IMG/VR virus record: IMGVR_UViG_3300042564_004498
Span: 62,001 to 126,000 of that record
DNA from: a virus
Strand: one strand, 5' to 3'
DNA length: 64,000 nucleotides
Shown: positions 31,128 to 39,634 of the stretch, in pieces
How positions within the stretch are numbered: the stretch's first letter is position 1
Layout of the letters: every line of letters begins with the position of its first letter
Notes under the pieces: model-generated
Seen by the model: only the letters and a program-made list of their open reading frames with translations
Databases searched by the model: none
What the model was told of the DNA's origin: nothing
Program-made: the position numbers and the translations under genes

Positions 31128-31289
31128 ATGTCGTGTGGATGCAAAAATAAGCAAAATCAAACACCTGAGCAACAAACCGCTCAAGTTCAACAGGCACAAG
31201 CTGTTAAACAACAACAAACTGAAAGCATTAAACAAGCTATCAAGAAAACTGTTGAGAAGTACTACAATGTAAATAAAACCTCTAACTAA
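31128..31289 (+). CDS. small Cys/Gln-rich protein
   Basis: 53-aa ORF below the usual size cut-off: starts MSCGCKNKQNQ, then a Gln-rich stretch and a helix (SIKQAIKKTVEKYYNV). The C-x-C near the N-terminus is the only metal-binding candidate. It is followed directly by a terminator, which supports it as a complete gene. Confidence 0.65.
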   Translation: MSCGCKNKQNQTPEQQTAQVQQAQAVKQQQTESIKQAIKKTVEKYYNVNKTSN

Positions 31290-31309
31290 GGAATTTTACA
31301 TAAATTAAC

Positions 31310-31340
31310 AGAGGGACAATGAAAATTGCCCCTTTTTTTG
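31310..31340 (+). terminator. plus-strand terminator
   Basis: AGGGaCAAT / ATTGcCCCT stem followed by seven T. It ends the small gene at 31128-31289. The next gene's TATTTAT box overlaps its tail. Confidence 0.7.
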
Positions 31341-31347
31341 TATTTAT
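31341..31347 (+). promoter_or_regulatory. TATTTAT box
   Basis: Four bases upstream of the ATG at 31352. Confidence 0.5.
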
Positions 31348-31351
31348 ACAT

Positions 31352-32344
31352 ATGGATTTTAATGATATAGTAGAAAAATTTAATAATGGAGATTTAGATG
31401 TTGAAAAATATTTTAACGACTATGAGACTTTCTTCAGTGTATTAAAGAAAAGAGGTTTAATGAGTGAAATAGACCCAAATAATGCCACTGATGGTGACCA
31501 ATGGCAAAATGAATATTTGTTATGGTTATACCATAATGATAAAACCGCCTTTAACAAATGGGTACCACCTCTATTGAATGATGTTATTTTTAAAGACGGT
31601 GTTTATTATTTGGATGTTGATGATAGAGGTGAGTTAAGTAAATTATTTTGTGATGGTAGAAATGATATCTCACGAAGTACTATTGAAGGTATTCTTAGCG
31701 GTGAAAGTGATTGGGACCCTTATTGGAACACAACCGATGATGTTTACAGAGATGTTGTTGAAGAGCTTAATGAAGACAATTTAAAACTTCTTGGTGAATA
31801 CATTGTATCTAATCTTGAGGGTAAAGAAATTGAACCAGAAACCGAACTTTTGTCTGACATTGCAACATCCCAAGGAACTGAAAATCCAATCATTAATTAT
31901 GAGAATGTTACTCAAATAATTAGAGACGAAGAAACATTAAAATATTTGTGGGACACTGGATTACCAGAACTACACGGAGAATTGTATAGTATTCATAGTC
32001 AATCATATAATAATGCGTATGAAGATACTGTTTGGGAAGAAGTTTGGAATGAACTTAGTACTTACTTTATAGGTCATGGCGAATGGGTATCAAGACCTCA
32101 CAGATATAAAAAAGATACCGAAGTTCAACACTTTGTCATACCAATAGCCAATTTTGAATCCGATATTGTTAAATTTTTAGAAGATAATAAAGGTTACGGT
32201 AATTCAGGTACTTTAGAGTATTGGGGTAGTTACGTAGATGTTTTAAAAGAATGGGCTGATTGTTTGGGTGTTCGCTCACCAGATTACCCTGATTTTCAAA
32301 AAGTAGATAAAAATATAAATGAATTATTTCCTGATTATATTTAA
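31352..32344 (+). CDS. hypothetical acidic protein
   Basis: 330 aa from the ATG after the TATTTAT box (MDFNDIVEKFNNGD). The earlier in-frame ATG at 31319 lies inside the terminator of the previous gene and is rejected. Strongly acidic, rich in Trp, Tyr and Asn, no recognised fold. By promoter class it belongs with the virion-type genes. Confidence 0.75.
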   Translation: MDFNDIVEKFNNGDLDVEKYFNDYETFFSVLKKRGLMSEIDPNNATDGDQWQNEYLLWLYHNDKTAFNKWVPPLLNDVIFKDGVYYLDVDDRGELSKLFCDGRNDISRSTIEGILSGESDWDPYWNTTDDVYRDVVEELNEDNLKLLGEYIVSNLEGKEIEPETELLSDIATSQGTENPIINYENVTQIIRDEETLKYLWDTGLPELHGELYSIHSQSYNNAYEDTVWEEVWNELSTYFIGHGEWVSRPHRYKKDTEVQHFVIPIANFESDIVKFLEDNKGYGNSGTLEYWGSYVDVLKEWADCLGVRSPDYPDFQKVDKNINELFPDYI

Positions 32345-32421
32345 TATTTTTATAATCTTCTATTCGTTTTATTTTTTAAAATCCCTATTATTCACTCAAT
32401 AAATAATAATTTAACTTATTG

Positions 32422-33177
32422 ATGAATTTAAAGAAAATCGGAAGTAATATCTTTGCAACAAATTTATTTGCAGATTTCATATTATCTAAAATACCAAAAG
32501 AAGAACAGTCTATCATAAAAGTGATTGATTGTACCAACTTCTTTGTAATTAAAGGAAAAACAACTTATAATGAAGTTTTAGACATTTCAACTTTAACTTC
32601 AGAATTTGAAAAAAAATACAAATCAATAATTAAAGATGTTAAAATAAGTCACTCGATTGACTTAATTGAATATGGTGTTGATATGTCATCTACATCAGAG
32701 ATTACTCACACTTATTATTTTACCGACAATTGTGCTTATAATCAAAAACAAATTGATTTATTTAAGTCTGAGGATTGTACATACACTAATGAATATGTCC
32801 CTAAAAAAATAACCAATGAAGAATTGGTTACTGTATCTGAATTTCCTCATGGATATTCTCTCGGCCAAGGTAGATTATTATATTACTACGGTAAACACAT
32901 ATTTTATAGTATTCCGTCAGATTATTCAACACAATCATTAACATTCAATTTAACCACATTAAAAGATGAAGATGGTGATAACCTACTTAAAGTGTTTAAC
33001 CCATATCTTGGAACCAATGACGATAGATTAGTTTCCGCAATTTTAGATGTTTTTGATTTTGATATGTCTTGGTTAAGTACTGAAATGAAAAAAGTGGATT
33101 GGAGTATAGAACTCACAAATCCACTTAAAGAATATTCTGTAATTAAAGAAAAAAATAAAGATTTAATTTTATTCTAA
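32422..33177 (+). CDS. hypothetical protein
   Basis: 251 aa, starting MNLKKIGSNIF; the TTG three bases earlier is less likely. Mixed alpha/beta, with paired Thr/Ser-rich strands in the centre and a C-terminal LFVFNPY-type region. No motif recognised. Its end overlaps the convergent glutaredoxin gene by four bases. Confidence 0.75.
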   Translation: MNLKKIGSNIFATNLFADFILSKIPKEEQSIIKVIDCTNFFVIKGKTTYNEVLDISTLTSEFEKKYKSIIKDVKISHSIDLIEYGVDMSSTSEITHTYYFTDNCAYNQKQIDLFKSEDCTYTNEYVPKKITNEELVTVSEFPHGYSLGQGRLLYYYGKHIFYSIPSDYSTQSLTFNLTTLKDEDGDNLLKVFNPYLGTNDDRLVSAILDVFDFDMSWLSTEMKKVDWSIELTNPLKEYSVIKEKNKDLILF

Positions 33178-33473
33178 ATAATTCCTACGTTTTTTCTATG
33201 TTGATTAACAATATCAACCGCTTCTGTAAGTTCATAATAATTTTTATCAGGAACATATAAAAAAGATTCATGGTTTTCACCATCACCTTCAATAATTAAT
33301 AATGCAGGAATCATATCGTTTTCAGTTATTTGACTGAATGTGTCATATTCATCCTTATAGACCTCAATATCTCTATCAAAAAATTCAACACCTTCTTTAG
33401 TTAATAACTCTTTGAACTCTGTACAAAATGGACAACCTTGCATCGTGTACACAATAACATTTAAATCTTTCAT
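33174..33473 (-). CDS. glutaredoxin-like protein
   Basis: 99 aa. MQGCPFCTEFKELLT carries the CPFC redox motif after the first strand, as in glutaredoxins, and DMIPALLI holds the cis-Pro loop. It probably supplies electrons for ribonucleotide reduction or other thiol-disulfide exchange. Located next to a thioredoxin, so both would be expressed together. Confidence 0.85.
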   Translation of the reverse strand: MKDLNVIVYTMQGCPFCTEFKELLTKEGVEFFDRDIEVYKDEYDTFSQITENDMIPALLIIEGDGENHESFLYVPDKNYYELTEAVDIVNQHRKNVGII

Positions 33474-33478
33474 TTTAA

Positions 33479-33799
33479 TTAGTTTAACAAAGCAAGTACT
33501 TGGTCTGGTTGTAAAATCCCCGCTTGGGAGAATGTTTGCATTCCTTCCTTGAAGACTTTTATTGTTGGGACGCTTCTGATTCCTAACTCTCTCATATAAT
33601 CCATATCACTTTCGATATCAAATTTATACACCCCATATGTAGGTGTTCCTGTAGATTCTTTAATTAACGATTCATTAACTTTTTCTAAGTTAACTAACAT
33701 TACTTTACATGGGCCACACCATGTTGCGAATAAATCTAATACAAAACTTTCTTTGTTAATAATTTTTTGTTTTAATTCTTCAGATGTTATTTGTTGCAT
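33479..33799 (-). CDS. thioredoxin
   Basis: 106 aa. WCGPCKVM active site (residues ~26-33), VPTIKVFKEG with the cis-Pro loop, and the family's usual length. Function is reduction of disulfides; phage thioredoxins can also be processivity factors or ribonucleotide reductase partners. Overlaps the 115-aa gene upstream by 20 bases and lies five bases before the glutaredoxin gene. Confidence 0.92.
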   Translation of the reverse strand: MQQITSEELKQKIINKESFVLDLFATWCGPCKVMLVNLEKVNESLIKESTGTPTYGVYKFDIESDMDYMRELGIRSVPTIKVFKEGMQTFSQAGILQPDQVLALLN

Positions 33800-34127
33800 T
33801 TTTAAATTGTTTTAATACTTGACCAATAAATAAGTCAAATTCGTTTGATTGTTCTTGTTTATAGTGAATAGTTACTTCAATCATTTGTTGTTGACCAGTA
33901 ATGTATTCATGTTCTCTAAATAAATAAATATAAAACCCTTGTGTTGTTTTATACAATTTTTCTTTATAAATTCTTTTACCATCTGTATCCATAGTAAAAT
34001 GACTATGAATTATGATTACCTTTTTACCTCCAATAAATACATCAAATTCAATTGGTAGTGATAGAGTCATTGTTGAGAATATTTCTCCTTTCTCCTCAAG
34101 TTTTAATATGTACTTAGATATATTCAT
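33780..34127 (-). CDS. hypothetical protein
   Basis: 115 aa from MNISKYILKLEEKG, the ATG in the TAATG overlap with the upstream PcfJ-like gene. Beta-rich central part (VDVFIGGKKVIIIHSHF), helical end. No recognised motif. Co-transcribed with thioredoxin and glutaredoxin. Confidence 0.75.
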   Translation of the reverse strand: MNISKYILKLEEKGEIFSTMTLSLPIEFDVFIGGKKVIIIHSHFTMDTDGKRIYKEKLYKTTQGFYIYLFREHEYITGQQQMIEVTIHYKQEQSNEFDLFIGQVLKQFKNATNNI

Positions 34128-35791
34128 TAGAAAAGGTCCCACATAGATTTTTCTGCGCCATCAATATTTTTATAAGACCATTTTAATTCATTGTTTTCCC
34201 AATATGAATCAGAATTAAGTTTTATACCATTCTTACATTCCTTATCAATTTTAACCGTTTTGAATCTTTTGTCCTTTAAACAAGATAATACAACATCATC
34301 TAATTTAAATAGAATATCATTCCATTCTTCCCCTAATTTATTATTAAATCTACCTAAACTTTGGATTCGTTTAATCTTAACTTTATCATCTTGTTTAGTA
34401 ATATAATACTCAATAGTCGCTCTTTCGTAATTAGACTCATTTCTGAGAGATATAATGAACGAACTCGCCTTTCCAATGTATGCCTTCACACAGTTTGATT
34501 GCGTTGAGCTTTCCTCGTTATATTCGTAACTGTTGGTTAATAAGATTGGAGCGTATTCACCAATCTTATTTTGTATTTTATTCACAAAATATTCAGGGTA
34601 ATTTCTTTGATAAAACCCTTGTTTATAAAACTGAGCCTTATCCGTCCAATCCAAGTGTTCTCGTCTGAATTCATCTCTATTGTTTTCTGACAACCATCTT
34701 AAATCTCTCTCCCCGAATAATTTTAATTCAGTGTACATTCTTATGTGGTCTTGAAAGGAATATGAATCCATCACCCCATCAACATAGACTCTTTTAAAAA
34801 TAGAATAGACTCTTTTTAATTCATCATTAGATATTAGTGTTTTAAATTCCACAGGAATATATGCATTATATTCTACTTTTGAACCTAACAATTTAGTAAT
34901 TACGTCTCCATCTTGATTTAACCAATCATCACCAAACATATCTTTAGCGTGCCGGTACAATCCAACATTCAAACTTTTACAAGTATGTAGAGCGGTCTTT
35001 AGTTTTTTACCTGATAATCCCTCACTAATCATAAACGACTCAACAAGTTTATTACCATTTTTCTTTAATACTTTTCTTATTTTTGGACCAACAAGAATTG
35101 TTGAATAACAATCAAAGTTATTAGGATATTTTATTTGTCTTTTATCTAAATAAAATTTAAATAATCTTTGACTAAAATCCATATCTCCAAAATCTTCTCT
35201 ACCATCTAATTCAAACATGAATTTAGAAATGGCTTGGATAACAATATCATTATTACTATTACCAAAAATCATTGATAGACTGTTTTTAATCTTTGACTTC
35301 ATTAAATTAATTGGGTCGTTACCAAAATAATTTCTATTAATTTTTTTAGAACACTTTATTTTATTTTGATAATTGTGAATAAATCCAGTATAAACATCAC
35401 CAGTTCTTGTATTAACACTTATGTAATCAATGTTTCTTGAAATCTTAAACCAAGTTTTACCCACTCTTCTATGTCTAAAACCATTGAAGAATTTTAAGGC
35501 AAGTTTATCCCCATTTTTTTCAACCACAACCATTGCGGTATATTTTGTTATTTCATACATTGGATTACCATAATTCTCAACATATGTTTCCTCATCTTTT
35601 GTGGTTTTTTCAACAATAAATAATGGGTGTTTTGAAGTAGGTGGATTAAACTGATTAAAAGAAATTTCATCGTTTAACCAATCATCACTTGACGCAAGTT
35701 TTTTGTCCCCTCTCCAATTGATAGGTGATATGGATTTGTGTAAGACATTGGTATAAACTTGGTAACTTTGTTTGAATAGTTCTACTTTCAT
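34127..35791 (-). CDS. PcfJ-like protein
   Basis: 554 aa starting MKVELFKQSYQVY, with TATCTTTG four bases upstream. The C-terminal region contains SSTQSNCVKAYIGKASSFIISLR and TIEYYITKQDDKVKIKRIQ, then a G-R-F-N-N motif: the Asn-Cys-Val, Ser-Ile-x-Ser-Leu-Arg and Ile-Glu-Tyr blocks of the PcfJ family. PcfJ is known from conjugative plasmids, with uncertain function; relatives also occur in phages. The N-terminal half is not assigned. Transcribed from its own host-type promoter after a strong terminator. Confidence 0.75.
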   Translation of the reverse strand: MKVELFKQSYQVYTNVLHKSISPINWRGDKKLASSDDWLNDEISFNQFNPPTSKHPLFIVEKTTKDEETYVENYGNPMYEITKYTAMVVVEKNGDKLALKFFNGFRHRRVGKTWFKISRNIDYISVNTRTGDVYTGFIHNYQNKIKCSKKINRNYFGNDPINLMKSKIKNSLSMIFGNSNNDIVIQAISKFMFELDGREDFGDMDFSQRLFKFYLDKRQIKYPNNFDCYSTILVGPKIRKVLKKNGNKLVESFMISEGLSGKKLKTALHTCKSLNVGLYRHAKDMFGDDWLNQDGDVITKLLGSKVEYNAYIPVEFKTLISNDELKRVYSIFKRVYVDGVMDSYSFQDHIRMYTELKLFGERDLRWLSENNRDEFRREHLDWTDKAQFYKQGFYQRNYPEYFVNKIQNKIGEYAPILLTNSYEYNEESSTQSNCVKAYIGKASSFIISLRNESNYERATIEYYITKQDDKVKIKRIQSLGRFNNKLGEEWNDILFKLDDVVLSCLKDKRFKTVKIDKECKNGIKLNSDSYWENNELKWSYKNIDGAEKSMWDLF

Positions 35792-35795
35792 ACCA

Positions 35796-35803
35796 CAAAG
35801 ATA
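35796..35803 (-). promoter_or_regulatory. TATCTTTG box, leaderless gene
   Basis: TATCTTTG four bases before the ATG at 35791, with CAA-derived TTG 21 bases upstream. Confidence 0.6.
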
Positions 35804-35812
35804 ATGAAAAAT

Positions 35813-35845
35813 AAAAAAGGAGAACAAATTTTGCTCTCCTTTTTT
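35813..35845 (-). terminator. rho-independent terminator
   Basis: Stem AAAGGAGAgCAAA / tTTTGtTCTCCTTT followed by T-runs on the minus strand; ends the operon from 36187 before the PcfJ-like gene. Confidence 0.8.
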
Positions 35846-35851
35846 AATATT

Positions 35852-36187
35852 TTAAGACATTTTTTTTATTTCGTCTCTTATTCTTGCAGCTTCTTCATAA
35901 TCTTCATTCTCAATTGCCGTATTCAGTCTATCAGTTAAGTCATAAACCGTTTCAGTATTTGAACTTTCAAGTCTTTTTTTCTCATTTAACTGAACACATA
36001 TTTCAAGAATTTGTTTTCTAGTTAAAACATAGTCGTCCCCTTTTTTATAATTTTCAAATGAGAACTCTTTTAACATACGATAAAAATCTCGTTCCTTATC
36101 CTTTGGGACTAAACTAAGTAAGTCTTTTGGATTTTCTTTGAAAAATTTGACGAGTCCGCTTATGTAAACTTCAACATCAACATTCAT
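35852..36187 (-). CDS. UVR-motif protein
   Basis: 111 aa. The C-terminal helices (LTDRLNTAIENEDYEEAARI, then RDEIKKM) match the UVR motif found in UvrB, UvrC and ClpC-associated proteins, which mediates protein-protein contact. No nuclease or ATPase part is present. It may bind a host UVR-domain partner. It starts 26 bases after the stop of the LRR gene. Confidence 0.8.
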   Translation of the reverse strand: MNVDVEVYISGLVKFFKENPKDLLSLVPKDKERDFYRMLKEFSFENYKKGDDYVLTRKQILEICVQLNEKKRLESSNTETVYDLTDRLNTAIENEDYEEAARIRDEIKKMS

Positions 36188-36213
36188 ATTATTTTAATTT
36201 AAAAGTTAAACAA

Positions 36214-37533
36214 TTAGTCTTGAAGGTCCCACATTCCTCCACCCATGTCAGTTCCTTTCGCTTTGATTGCTTCAGGTACCTCAACATTATTACTTCCTTT
36301 TAAGTTTAAGAAATATAAGTTTGGTAAATTTACAATACATTCAGGAATTGTTCTTAATTCAGGATTGTTAATCAAAGCCAAGAATCTTAATTTAGGTAGT
36401 GTACAGATTGAATCCGGTATAGATGTTACACAATTATCCAATAAAATCATATTCAAATCTTTGAATCTTCCAATTTCTTCAGGAATTGTAATTACAATAC
36501 CATTACCTTTATTATCTCTATTTTGGATTTGAAACTCTTTTAATGTATCTGGTAAATTACCAATCAAATCATCTAATCCGTAAAGAGCAATAAACTTACC
36601 AATTGCCCCGTGACTGAAACTATCAATAACTAATTTCTCTCCACCCACAGTAAGACCTTTTGCAAATTCAGGTTTAAAGAAGTCTTTTAATTCTTGCATT
36701 GGTCCGTTTAATAACGCAACCAAATCTTGTTGACGGTCATCTTTATCCATAAACTGAGCGTCAGGGAAATGGAATTGATATCTATTCTTAGGTAAACCTG
36801 TCATTGGGCTTACATCAGTATCATTAGGATTAAAAATAACATATAACGGACCCTTACTAATATATCTATCGAACCATGATGCGCCAGGAGCTGATGTACA
36901 CCATCTTGTTTCTTGGTTATTACCACCATAAAAACATGCTGCTTCTTTACCTACTGCGCCCTTATCATTAATTTCAATAACTCTCCAATCATCACCATCA
37001 AAAACAAGTTTACCACCAGGGTGAACTTCCGCTTGTTTTCTTTCAGACTTAGTTGTTGTTGCCAATGTTAAGTCAAAATCTTTAACAGCATCGTATAATT
37101 GGTCAATGGTCATCTTATTGATGTCTTTCTCTCCTTTAATTCTTGCTTTAAATCTGTCAAACTTTTTAAGGTCATCAGTAACTTTATAAAGGTCTTCCAT
37201 AAAGGTTGACTTTACTTGTGCCACTTCTCTATCGTATCCGTTATCACCAGGTTGTCTTTCTGTTGATGGTGTTAAATAATTTTTAATTAACCATTGAACA
37301 TACTTACCAGCTTTTACTTTAGATAGGTCTTCAGATTTTGCGGTATCAATATCTACATTATTTAATTTAGTTGTAGGGTCAGCTTTAACTAAATCAATAA
37401 ATTCTTTTTTACTTAATCGAGGCTTACTTTTAACCCCACCTTTATTTTCTCCTGGTTTTGTCAAAGCATTAAATAATACTTCAAATCTTGATTGCTCGGA
37501 TATAATAGTTCTTAATAACGACGTAAATTTCAT
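36214..37533 (-). CDS. WCT-motif protein with C-terminal leucine-rich repeats
   Basis: 439 aa. MKFTSLLRTIISEQS (I-S-E then Q) is targeting-like. Residues ~175-235 share the WCT domain with the 590-aa protein (GGKLVFDGDDWRVIE, ACFYGGNNQETRWCTSAPG, PLYVIFNP). From ~325, about four leucine-rich repeats follow (L-K-E-F-x-I, I-P-E-E-I-G-R-F-K-D-L, I-P-D-S-I-C-T-L-P-K-L, I-P-E-C-I-V-N-L-P-N-L). LRRs usually bind proteins, so this may be an effector-like cargo protein. TATTTAT box 16 bases upstream. Confidence 0.82.
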   Translation of the reverse strand: MKFTSLLRTIISEQSRFEVLFNALTKPGENKGGVKSKPRLSKKEFIDLVKADPTTKLNNVDIDTAKSEDLSKVKAGKYVQWLIKNYLTPSTERQPGDNGYDREVAQVKSTFMEDLYKVTDDLKKFDRFKARIKGEKDINKMTIDQLYDAVKDFDLTLATTTKSERKQAEVHPGGKLVFDGDDWRVIEINDKGAVGKEAACFYGGNNQETRWCTSAPGASWFDRYISKGPLYVIFNPNDTDVSPMTGLPKNRYQFHFPDAQFMDKDDRQQDLVALLNGPMQELKDFFKPEFAKGLTVGGEKLVIDSFSHGAIGKFIALYGLDDLIGNLPDTLKEFQIQNRDNKGNGIVITIPEEIGRFKDLNMILLDNCVTSIPDSICTLPKLRFLALINNPELRTIPECIVNLPNLYFLNLKGSNNVEVPEAIKAKGTDMGGGMWDLQD

Positions 37534-37549
37534 CTATTTTGATTTATTA

Positions 37550-37556
37550 ATAAATA
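37550..37556 (-). promoter_or_regulatory. TATTTAT box
   Basis: 16 bases upstream of the ATG at 37533. Confidence 0.5.
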
Positions 37557-37577
37557 TATTGTGATTGCAAAAATATG

Positions 37578-38420
37578 CTAATAATTTAAGATTAACAACT
37601 CTTCCCCCATATTTTGTGTTTTTCCTTTTTTTGCCGCCGCAGCTTTAGCAAACTCTTTCTTTTCCCATCTGTATTGAATCTGAGGAAACCAAGTGTGTAA
37701 TTGAGGAAAATCATAATAAGATAAAGAGAATTTTCCTTTAATATCTTTTAAACAATCTGCTAATCTCTCGTGGTCTGTGGTATCAAAGTCGTGGTTGTTA
37801 TAGTAGTTCTCTGTTTTCCAATATGGAGGGTCAGCATAAACATAAGTTGATGGACTATCATATTTCTGAATAACCTCTTGGAAGTCCATATTTTCCACTT
37901 TAGTAATCTTCAAGAAATGTTCTACCCATTCAGGTTTAGATAACTTATCTCTAAATGTAAGGTACTTTGATTTGTACTTCCCTTTTAAGTCAATAAACGA
38001 ACTTGTTTCAGGTTTAGACCCCGAGAATACTTGAGCTAACACATAAGCATATTTAGCTGCAACAACGTAATCGTAAGCTTGTACGCTGAAATTGGTTCCA
38101 AATATTTCAGCTTGAAACCTGATAAATTGTTCTTTATAGATGTCAGGTGTTGGAAACTCGTCCCTTTGTTGACAAGGAATATTATTCACTTCCTCCAATA
38201 ATCTTTCAGGATTTTGAAGACATTGGAATAAATTGTAATTAAGTGGATTAAAGTCGTTATAGACAACTTCTTTTAAATTTGGGTACTTGGCTAGGTCCAT
38301 GTTAAAGAACACCCAAAACATACCTGAAAATGGTTCTACATATGTTTCAATGTCTTGAGGTATGAATGGGACAATCCATTTACCTATTTTAGATTTCCCT
38401 CCGATGTATGATAACGCCAT
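37578..38420 (-). CDS. dam: Dam-type DNA N6-adenine methyltransferase
   Basis: 280 aa starting MALSYIGGKSKIGKWIVPFI. The first block is the AdoMet-binding Y-x-G-G-K-x-K of D12 (Dam) enzymes, followed by VEPFSGMFWVFFN (motif I) and YADPPYW (motif IV, DPPY). Length and order match phage Dam methylases, which methylate GATC-like sites. Upstream codons extend to 38447, but the ATG at 38420 aligns with the family N-terminus. With the TSPPY methyltransferase this gives the phage two DNA modification activities. Confidence 0.9.
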   Translation of the reverse strand: MALSYIGGKSKIGKWIVPFIPQDIETYVEPFSGMFWVFFNMDLAKYPNLKEVVYNDFNPLNYNLFQCLQNPERLLEEVNNIPCQQRDEFPTPDIYKEQFIRFQAEIFGTNFSVQAYDYVVAAKYAYVLAQVFSGSKPETSSFIDLKGKYKSKYLTFRDKLSKPEWVEHFLKITKVENMDFQEVIQKYDSPSTYVYADPPYWKTENYYNNHDFDTTDHERLADCLKDIKGKFSLSYYDFPQLHTWFPQIQYRWEKKEFAKAAAAKKGKTQNMGEELLILNY

Positions 38421-38509
38421 AATTTTGTTTTTTTTAAAGTATAACAAATAAAAAATAAAAAAGCAAGTTTCTCTTTCAAATATTTTTTATTATATTTTAA
38501 GTAAATTAA

Positions 38510-38516
38510 TATTTAT
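38510..38516 (+). promoter_or_regulatory. TATTTAT box
   Basis: Four bases upstream of the ATG at 38521. Confidence 0.45.
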
Positions 38517-38520
38517 CACT

Positions 38521-38697
38521 ATGGAAACAGTTGAAGGACAAATTATCGAAGAACAACCTAAAGAAGGATGTAAAAAATGTAATCAAAAACCAACATCAAG
38601 AAGACAGTATGCAACAATTGCTTTAGGATTTTATTTATTAAGTTCTGCAGTATATGGCACAATCGTTATGATTAAAAATTTAATTTCTCTTTTTTAA
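38521..38697 (+). CDS. small single-span membrane protein with CxxC
   Basis: 58-aa ORF below the size cut-off. Starts METVEGQIIEEQPKEGCKKC (CxxC), then a positively charged stretch, and a hydrophobic helix (TIALGFYLLSSAVYGTIV). Its last codons overlap the stop of the DnaJ gene on the other strand. Leaderless behind a TATTTAT box. Confidence 0.6.
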   Translation: METVEGQIIEEQPKEGCKKCNQKPTSRRQYATIALGFYLLSSAVYGTIVMIKNLISLF

Positions 38698-39632
38698 TCA
38701 ACTCGTTCAAACTTAACATTTAATTTAACATACATATCACCACCATTATATCCTTTATTTTTAAGTCTTAATGGTTTTGATGTGTCAAATAATTTAGGCG
38801 ACGCCATCTGTAAATCACCATCAGGATGTGGTATTAAAAATTTGTCTTTTTGAACTTCTTCTAAGTTGAGGTATAGATTATAAATTAAATCATTATTTAT
38901 TTTTTCATACCCGTCTTTTGGTACCATTTGTATTTGAAGAATCAAATCCCCATACTCACCATTTTTAAAATCTCCGGCATTGGCAACTTTTAAATATTGT
39001 CCATCATCAACCCCTTTAGGTAATGTCACATTAATTTCATTTGCCACAGATTTTATACCATTTCCACTACAATTATAACATTTATGTATTAGGGTGTATC
39101 CTCTTCCAGCACATGTTGGGCATGTTTGTCTAACTTGTTGTGTCATAAATCCAGTACCAAAAACTTTAACTTGGAACCCTTGTCCTTTACAAGTTCCGCA
39201 AGTTTGTTGGTCACCACCTTTTCCATTACAAGGTTGACAATGATTATCCTTAACATAACGAATAGTTTTTTGAATACCTTTGTAAGACTCTATTGGAGAC
39301 ACCATCACCTTAACAATTTTGTCAGGAGCGTTTTTTCTCATAGGTTGTTGTCTAGATTGTTGAGATGCCCCTCCAAACATTTGGTTAAACATATCCTGAA
39401 ATGACGAACCACCCCCGCCGCCAGCAAATGGATTATTTTTGGCTTGGTCGTATTGTGTTCGTTTACCCTCATTACCTAAGGTGTCGTAAGCTTCCGCAAT
39501 ATCTTTAAATTGTTCAGCGCCTTCAGGATTTATATCCGGGTGATATTTCTTAGAGAGGGTTCTGTATGATTTTTTAATCTCATTTGCAGACGATTTCTCT
39601 TCAACTTCTAAAATTTTATAGTAATCTTTCAT
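38694..39632 (-). CDS. dnaJ: DnaJ molecular chaperone
   Basis: 312 aa. J domain with MKDYYKILEVEEKSS and YHPDINPEG (the HPD motif that stimulates DnaK), a Gly-rich linker (GGGGGSSF), four C-x-x-C-x-G-x-G repeats (CQPCNGKGG, CGTCKGQGF, CPTCAGRGY, CYNCSGNG), and the C-terminal substrate-binding domain (LPKGVDDGQ, GDLILQIQM). A type I DnaJ slightly shorter than the bacterial ~370 aa form. It would work with host DnaK to fold phage proteins. Phage-encoded DnaJ with all domains is uncommon. Confidence 0.92.
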   Translation of the reverse strand: MKDYYKILEVEEKSSANEIKKSYRTLSKKYHPDINPEGAEQFKDIAEAYDTLGNEGKRTQYDQAKNNPFAGGGGGSSFQDMFNQMFGGASQQSRQQPMRKNAPDKIVKVMVSPIESYKGIQKTIRYVKDNHCQPCNGKGGDQQTCGTCKGQGFQVKVFGTGFMTQQVRQTCPTCAGRGYTLIHKCYNCSGNGIKSVANEINVTLPKGVDDGQYLKVANAGDFKNGEYGDLILQIQMVPKDGYEKINNDLIYNLYLNLEEVQKDKFLIPHPDGDLQMASPKLFDTSKPLRLKNKGYNGGDMYVKLNVKFERVD

Positions 39633-39634
39633 AT

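Noticed and set aside
31319-31352. Upstream ATG for the 330-aa gene
   Set aside because: It lies inside a plus-strand terminator and before the TATTTAT box; the ATG at 31352 fits promoter and spacing better.
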